12,194 nucleotides of DNA. Source: Stramenopiles sp. TOSAG23-2 (taxonomy: Eukaryota > Sar). Where the stretch lies: NCBI GenBank assembly GCA_900128395.1, contig LT649871.1, forward strand, positions 1 to 12,194, read 5' to 3'. A program made the position numbers and the translations under genes. Below the pieces are notes generated by a model that was not told the DNA's origin, ran no database searches, and saw only the letters and a list, made by a program, of their open reading frames with translations. Positions within the stretch are counted from its first letter, which is position 1. The number at the start of each line of letters is the position of its first letter. Below are positions 7,723 to 12,194 of the stretch, in pieces.

Positions 7723-9201
7723 ATGTCAAGTGAAGAAGAGAAAAAATTTGCTGCACAGGAGGAGACTGAAGAAACAAAGGGAAAAAATGATAGTCCATTG
7801 GAAACAAAGTTAAAAAAGTATAATGCAGCATTCGATGAAATTAAAAGAGGTATTAGTAATAACACTTTGATAGACACAAAGCTAACAAATGCTCTTAAAA
7901 CTATTGAAAAGAATAATATTTTCGAAGGCGTTCGTTACGTTAAAATAAACCAAGAAAAACCAAATGAATACATGCATTTTCAGCAAATAGAGGTTTTTGA
8001 TACTACAAATACAAATATTGCGTTAAAAAATTCCACAGTTACTGCTAGTTCGTTTTTTAACGAAAAAATTAAAAACGAGAATATTATTGATGGAGACAGT
8101 GATATTAATTCGAAATGGCCTAATTGCAATCATACGAACAATGGAGCAAAGGAATGGATTGAATTAGACCTATTAAAAAATTGCGACTTACTAAGGGTAG
8201 TTATTACAAATATCAATCAAAATGATAAATTATTCAGGGCAAAGACTTGTACGTTAGAATTGTTAAATGAAAATCGTGCGTCCATGGCTAAATTTACATT
8301 AAAAGCATTTTGGAAGCAGACCTTTGGTTATCTTATCGGAGAGAATGGGAAATCAATATTTCATGAATTTGCAACATCGGAATATAGTTTTGCAGATAAT
8401 ATTTGGGATAAAATGAAACCAGGAAGTATGAAATTTGCAACTGACTTACAGTTATCTTATGATGTGAATGGCCACACACCATTGTTGGCTGCATTATGCA
8501 ATCCTAACATCAAATCAGCTCCATACATCAATCATTTCATAAATCAAGCTTCAATAAAAATAGATGTGCTTAATATGACAAAAGGCCAGAAAGAAAATGT
8601 AACGCCATTGCATATTGCTCACAAATATAAACATGAAATGACGACAATAAATGCTATGAAAACCCTACGAAAAGACATGGAAAATATGCCAGATCATAGC
8701 GGCCGAAAGCCATTCCAATGTCGCCCAGAGTTATTTGGTGATCTTTCTCGGATCCAACGCCACACTGCATTAAAAGATATCGAGGTTACATTAGCACTTG
8801 CATTAAAGGATGATAAAAATGTTTTGAAAAAAAAACTTTCCCACGACAAAGCTGACGAAGTTAGAAGAAAACATGGTGGTGCAGATGTTGCTAAAAGGAA
8901 AGATGCGTTAGTAAAAGCAGCAAAAGATGGCAATCTAGATGATTGTAAAATTTTAATTGAAGATGGTGAGGATATTAATTGGAATGCAGCATCTCAAGAT
9001 ATGAACACACCGTTAACAAGAGCAGCTGCTTCCGGTCTAGATGATTGTAAAATTTTAATTGAAGATGGTGAGGATATTAATTGGAATGCACCATACACGT
9101 ATTTTTCATCTTATCAAGAACATTACTATATGAATCATCAGGGGGTCCAAACTGCATTTTTTCCTCTCCAAAATTTACGGTGTAGTGTCCATCACTTGTA
9201 A
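7723..9201 (+). CDS. Discoidin-like/ankyrin protein: 5' part of a large gene, broken at 9091
   Basis: The start is clear: an ATG followed by a charged, low-complexity leader (MSSEEEKKFAAQEETEE). Residues ~70-195 look like a galactose-binding/discoidin (F5/8 type C) fold: YVKINQ, QQIEVFDTTNTNIALKNS, IIDGD, EWIELDLLKNCDLLRVVITN and CTLELLNENRA are in the family's order. Ankyrin-like units follow at about 250-300 (GHTPLLAALCNPN) and 386-438 (ALVKAAKDGNLDDCKILIE, then NTPLTRAAASG). Residues 439-456 repeat 405-422 exactly. From base 9091 the frame is only the antisense of the SPRY coding sequence, so the last 36 residues (457-492) are not a genuine protein end. The true continuation appears to be the minus-strand gene entering from the right edge. 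Discoidin domains bind glycans or lipids and ankyrin repeats bind proteins; the cellular role is unknown. Confidence 0.75.
   Translation: MSSEEEKKFAAQEETEETKGKNDSPLETKLKKYNAAFDEIKRGISNNTLIDTKLTNALKTIEKNNIFEGVRYVKINQEKPNEYMHFQQIEVFDTTNTNIALKNSTVTASSFFNEKIKNENIIDGDSDINSKWPNCNHTNNGAKEWIELDLLKNCDLLRVVITNINQNDKLFRAKTCTLELLNENRASMAKFTLKAFWKQTFGYLIGENGKSIFHEFATSEYSFADNIWDKMKPGSMKFATDLQLSYDVNGHTPLLAALCNPNIKSAPYINHFINQASIKIDVLNMTKGQKENVTPLHIAHKYKHEMTTINAMKTLRKDMENMPDHSGRKPFQCRPELFGDLSRIQRHTALKDIEVTLALALKDDKNVLKKKLSHDKADEVRRKHGGADVAKRKDALVKAAKDGNLDDCKILIEDGEDINWNAASQDMNTPLTRAAASGLDDCKILIEDGEDINWNAPYTYFSSYQEHYYMNHQGVQTAFFPLQNLRCSVHHL
8934..9035 (+). repeat. 102-bp repeat; inverted copy at 12093-12194
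   Basis: The 102 bases from TCTAGATGATTG to GCTGCTTCCGG are identical to the minus strand read from 12194 back to 12093. Both encode the same 34-residue ankyrin unit (LDDCKILIEDGED...TPLTRAAASG). It marks the point where the plus-strand gene should continue into the minus-strand gene. Confidence 0.95.
9036..9090 (+). repeat. 55-bp repeat at the break point; inverted copy at 12140-12194
   Basis: This is a second, directly adjacent copy of the first 55 bases of the 102-bp repeat, starting at the palindrome TCTAGA and ending AATGCA. It is in frame with the first copy (offset 102). The same 55 bases, inverted, form the extreme right end of the window (12140-12194). At 9091 the sequence switches to antisense SPRY sequence. 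Confidence 0.95.
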
Positions 9202-12193
9202 TTGCTGGCCATAGACCACCTTTATATTTCATATTGCTGACAGCCTTCATGGTCCAACGCCCATTAACTCCAACATGAAAGCTGGGGGGAGAACTGTCGA
9301 GATCAATTGCAAATCCTATAACGTCATTTTCCACCCAACTAAGTGCTAAGGCTTGACCGTCTCCGTTCCACACCTTCTCTCGTACACCATCAATACCCCA
9401 ACTATTTTTAGTATCGCCAACTCCATAATTTTGGTATCCAGGTGTTACTTTGAAAGTTTCATCGGCCCAGCCTATTTGTGGGGCACGCCCTTTCTTAATC
9501 ACCGTACATTCGTAATAAACTTTTCCATGTCGGAAAAGATAACCGCGAGATCCCCAAGTTGAAAATCGTTTACAATCAATAGAATTCCCATCTCTCCTAG
9601 TATCGTTAATGTCCCCAATTATCAGTGACAATGGTGCTTTATTGTACCAATTTTGCATATGTTTAATAAAGTCGTGTTCTGTCTTCAAACATCTAGTAAT
9701 TATTTCTCTTACTGTAGGGATTTTAATCTCATCTTTACTTTTTTTTATTATATCATCGTTATGTACAAAAAATTGGTGGTACATGTCGGCCAAAAACCGT
9801 TTTATCTTATCACGGATTTCAAAATCGCATTCAATTTGTGGGTACTGTATGCAAGCATTATCTGTTTTCACTATTGCCATTACTATCTTAGCAAGCATCC
9901 TTCTCTTTTTTGAATCGATATTTTTTTCTTCTCTAAACTGTTGATCCTTTAAGATACATTGAAACAAAGCATCTTTACCGGACAAACGATTATCACCGTT
10001 ATTATCACCTTTCGCATATCTCTTATTTATAAGTTTGATGGATTCTTCCAAAAAACCACATTTTAATGCTGATATGAAAGTTTTGTCCTTCTCTGGCACT
10101 TTGTCCCACAATTTTTTGATTATATCGCTACTACAATTTCTTCTTGCGGCAATATCAATTGGCGTCTCTCCGCAAACATTGCGGCTGCCACACATTGTCT
10201 CGCTCACGCTTGTGTTTGCCATAACGTCCTTCAATAATTTTAAATCTGGGGTCTCTTGATCCAATATTGCATGAAAAATGTTTCCGCCTGATAAGAATTT
10301 TACAAGCTCATTTTGTTGAAATGGTGTAGAGATTTGTTTTTTCGTATAAAAATCACGTATATAGTATTGATTTGAAGCTTTATTTGCATCCGTCACTTCG
10401 TATTTGCCCCCTGAGCTTACATCTACTATTCTAGCAGTATCGTTTACTGATACAAGGGCGCCTTCTTCTATTGCAGATGAAGGCTCAAACATTGGAAAAT
10501 TGAGCAGTTCACAGCCTAAATTTTTGTTAACGACTACTTCGAGTGTATCCTTAACAATCGTGTGAACAAAATTGGAAGAAAATGAGCTACTTTTCAATAC
10601 AATATGCATTGGAAGTTCCTTATCTCTATTTTTTTCTAACAGTGAGCCTCTTTGTTTGTCGTTTTCTAATAAAAATCTATATTTGTCTGTTACGTTATAC
10701 TTTCGATTGAAATATGATGGCTTAGTTGTCAAAGCTAGATTATTTGCATCATTAAAAAATAAAAAGGTATTAAATTGAACGCATTGAAAAGCGACTGGGT
10801 CATCGAGTATATTTACAGTGCTATCACCTTCTTTTTTTAATATCATTTTAAAAAATTTATTATTTCCACCTTGTCTGGTCCATTCAAGTGTTCCATCTGA
10901 GTTTCCAATTAAATATTGTTCATCAAAATTTTTAATTGCAACCAGATCATTTCCTAGCTTTTCAAACCCTTCCCCGCTATCAATCTTTTTTTGCACAAGA
11001 TCCCTTATTTCTCCCGTTTTCGCCATCTGCAAAGGTGTTTTTCCTCCTACTCCTGGTTTTTTTAGTGATGGCCCTATATGTGGATGGGCTAGTAACTATA
11101 TGCATCAGATATATAAATATATAAATTGTATGTTAGATACTCTTTATAAGAAAAGGAAATTCGAAAATGAAAAATTACATACTAGTTCAACAATGTCTTT
11201 GTAACCATTCCATGTACACATTAGTAATGGGGAACGATTATTGTAGCCACCTAGGTTAACATCACAAAATGATTGCGATATTAAATATTTGCAGATTTCA
11301 ATATGGCCTGATGCAGCAGCTCGTGCTAGTGGTGTATTTAAATCTTGTGTCGGTGCTTTAAAATTAATATCCTCGCCTGCCTCAATCAATTTTTTAACAT
11401 CTTCGATTGCGTTTTCTTTTACAGCCTTACAAAGTGCGTCAGTTCCATACTTTTTTTTTATCTCTGCCGCGGCGTCTCCAGTTGATGATTGGGTTACTTC
11501 AGCCGATGCCATTGATGCAGGTACAATTTCAATATTGTTCTTTAACGAGTTAATATCATTAGTTAGACTAGGTGCACCTGTCCCATCCGTACATGTTATA
11601 TAATTTCCTTTCCCTGTTCCAATTTTCATATCCATTATATACTTTGTTTGGCGTTCTAAAAGGAGGTGTATAGGTAAATCATTATCTCGATTTTTTGCGG
11701 TCGTAATTTCTTCTTTGTCTTCCGCAGACAAACCAATCAACCTACGAAGCACTTTTAATGGACAACCCGCACTTACTGCCGAATGCAATGGCATATTTCC
11801 AGGAGATCTGAAATTTTTGTAAATGAAGCTTTTCCCAACCGCTGCTTTAGCGTCAATTTTGTTTTGAATAAGCATTTTAATACCACCATTTTTTGCTTTA
11901 CCTAATGGTGTGTTGCCGCCACTGCCAGCCCTTGTTAAAGATGGCCAAATATCTGGGTGTCCCAATAATAGTTCAACAATGCTTTCATAACCGTTCCATG
12001 AACACATCAATAACGGGGATCGATTGTAATAACCGCCTTTGTTGACATCAATATCTGGCTTGGACATTAGAAATTTGCAAATTTCTAAATGGCCGGAAGC
12101 AGCTGCTCTTGTTAACGGTGTGTTCATATCTTGAGATGCTGCATTCCAATTAATATCCTCACCATCTTCAATTAAAATTTTACAATCATCTAG
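9077..12193 (-). CDS. Ankyrin/fascin-like/SPRY protein: 3' part of a large gene, two exons
   Basis: Exon 1 (12193-11183, open at the window edge) joins exon 2 (11095-9077) across an 87-bp phase-0 intron to give at least 1009 residues. The order is: ankyrin block (residues 1-110, e.g. NTPLTRAAASGHLEICKFL); degenerate ankyrin and linker (110-250); a second ankyrin block (250-360) closely resembling the first; a fascin-like beta-trefoil at about 381-480 (VAIKNFDEQYLIGNSDGTLEW); a mostly helical, partly ankyrin-like middle (480-850); and a SPRY/B30.2 domain at about 858-985 (YYECTVIKKGRAPQIGWAD, GVGDTKNSWGIDG, DVIGFAIDLD, WPAITSDGHYTVNFGE). The SPRY domain is essentially complete. The last few residues (HSN) and the stop come from the 55-bp break-point repeat, so the natural C terminus may be missing. 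The first residues duplicate the plus-strand gene's break region. It is probably a protein-interaction scaffold. Confidence 0.82.
11096..11182 (-). other. Spliceosomal intron, 87 bp, phase 0
   Basis: On the minus strand the donor is GAACTA|GTATGTAA and the acceptor GCATATAG|TTACTAGCC. Splicing restores IVEL|LLAHPHIGPSL, which matches the uninterrupted IVELLLGHPDIWPSL of the first ankyrin block. Without splicing, exon 1 ends in a hydrophobic CNFSFSNFLFL tail. A CTAAC branch-point candidate lies in the 3' half. Confidence 0.9.
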
Positions 12194-12194
12194 A
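12093..12194 (-). repeat. Inverted copy of 8934-9035 at the window end
   Basis: Read on the minus strand, these bases equal 8934-9035. The outermost 55 (12140-12194) also equal 9036-9090. Past 12093 the minus strand continues as normal ankyrin coding sequence (CCATTTAGAAATTTGC), whereas the plus-strand copy at 9036 restarts the repeat instead. Confidence 0.95.

Noticed and set aside
8694-8933. Minus-strand 79-codon frame
   Set aside because: Antisense of the ankyrin/discoidin gene.
9091-9201. Genuine C-terminal tail of the plus-strand gene
   Set aside because: It is exactly the antisense of the SPRY domain's end, so it is a by-product of the inverted junction.
9353-11603. Plus-strand frames between 9353 and 11603
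   Set aside because: All are antisense to the spliced ankyrin/fascin-like/SPRY gene; none shows a domain.
8934-12194. Transposon terminal inverted repeats
   Set aside because: The inverted repeats are ankyrin coding sequence, no target-site duplication or transposase is seen, and the enclosed DNA is the rest of the same gene.

Overview
The window is AT-rich nuclear DNA from a eukaryote, most likely a protist. The reasons are spliceosomal introns (87 and 170 bp, both with GTATGT donors and TAG/CAG acceptors), a eukaryotic-type diphthamide gene (DPH2), asparagine runs encoded by AAT repeats, ankyrin, discoidin and SPRY domains, and long AT-rich spacers full of microsatellites. The genetic code looks standard. 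The SPRY and discoidin sequences remind me of stramenopile or rhizarian proteins, but I cannot assign a lineage.

Layout. (1) 1-1119, plus: the 3' part of a leucine-rich/ankyrin-repeat gene. Its last part is a tandem duplication, and both copies carry the same reading-frame shift. (2) 1818-3917, minus: DPH2, with low-complexity inserts and a long acidic tail. (3) 3918-4729: a spacer with (TA)n tracts and a cluster of three hairpins at 4560-4623 that may be a structured RNA. (4) 4730-6033, minus: a two-exon gene for an unrecognised protein with four membrane segments. (5) 6262-6429, minus: a possible tiny hydrophobic protein or first exon. (6) 6430-7722: a spacer with an 89-bp tandem duplication and a recurring ATGCTAT motif. 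(7) 7723-12194: pieces of one large gene in conflicting orientation.

The last region is the most notable part. The plus-strand ORF at 7723 (discoidin-like domain, then ankyrin repeats) stops making sense at 9091, where it runs into the antisense of a SPRY domain. The minus-strand gene running inward from the right edge (ankyrin repeats, intron, ankyrin, fascin-like domain, SPRY) begins with exactly the sequence on which the plus-strand gene breaks. If 9091-12139 is turned round between its 55-bp inverted repeats, the two pieces join in frame into one protein of about 1,400 residues ordered discoidin, ankyrin, fascin-like, SPRY. This is either a real inversion or an assembly/amplification chimera. 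The exact 55-bp length of the repeat and its position at the very end of the window favour the artefact, but the sequence alone does not decide.

The genes do not form a pathway. DPH2 is housekeeping. The two ankyrin genes are repeat-rich accessory genes with signs of recent internal duplication.
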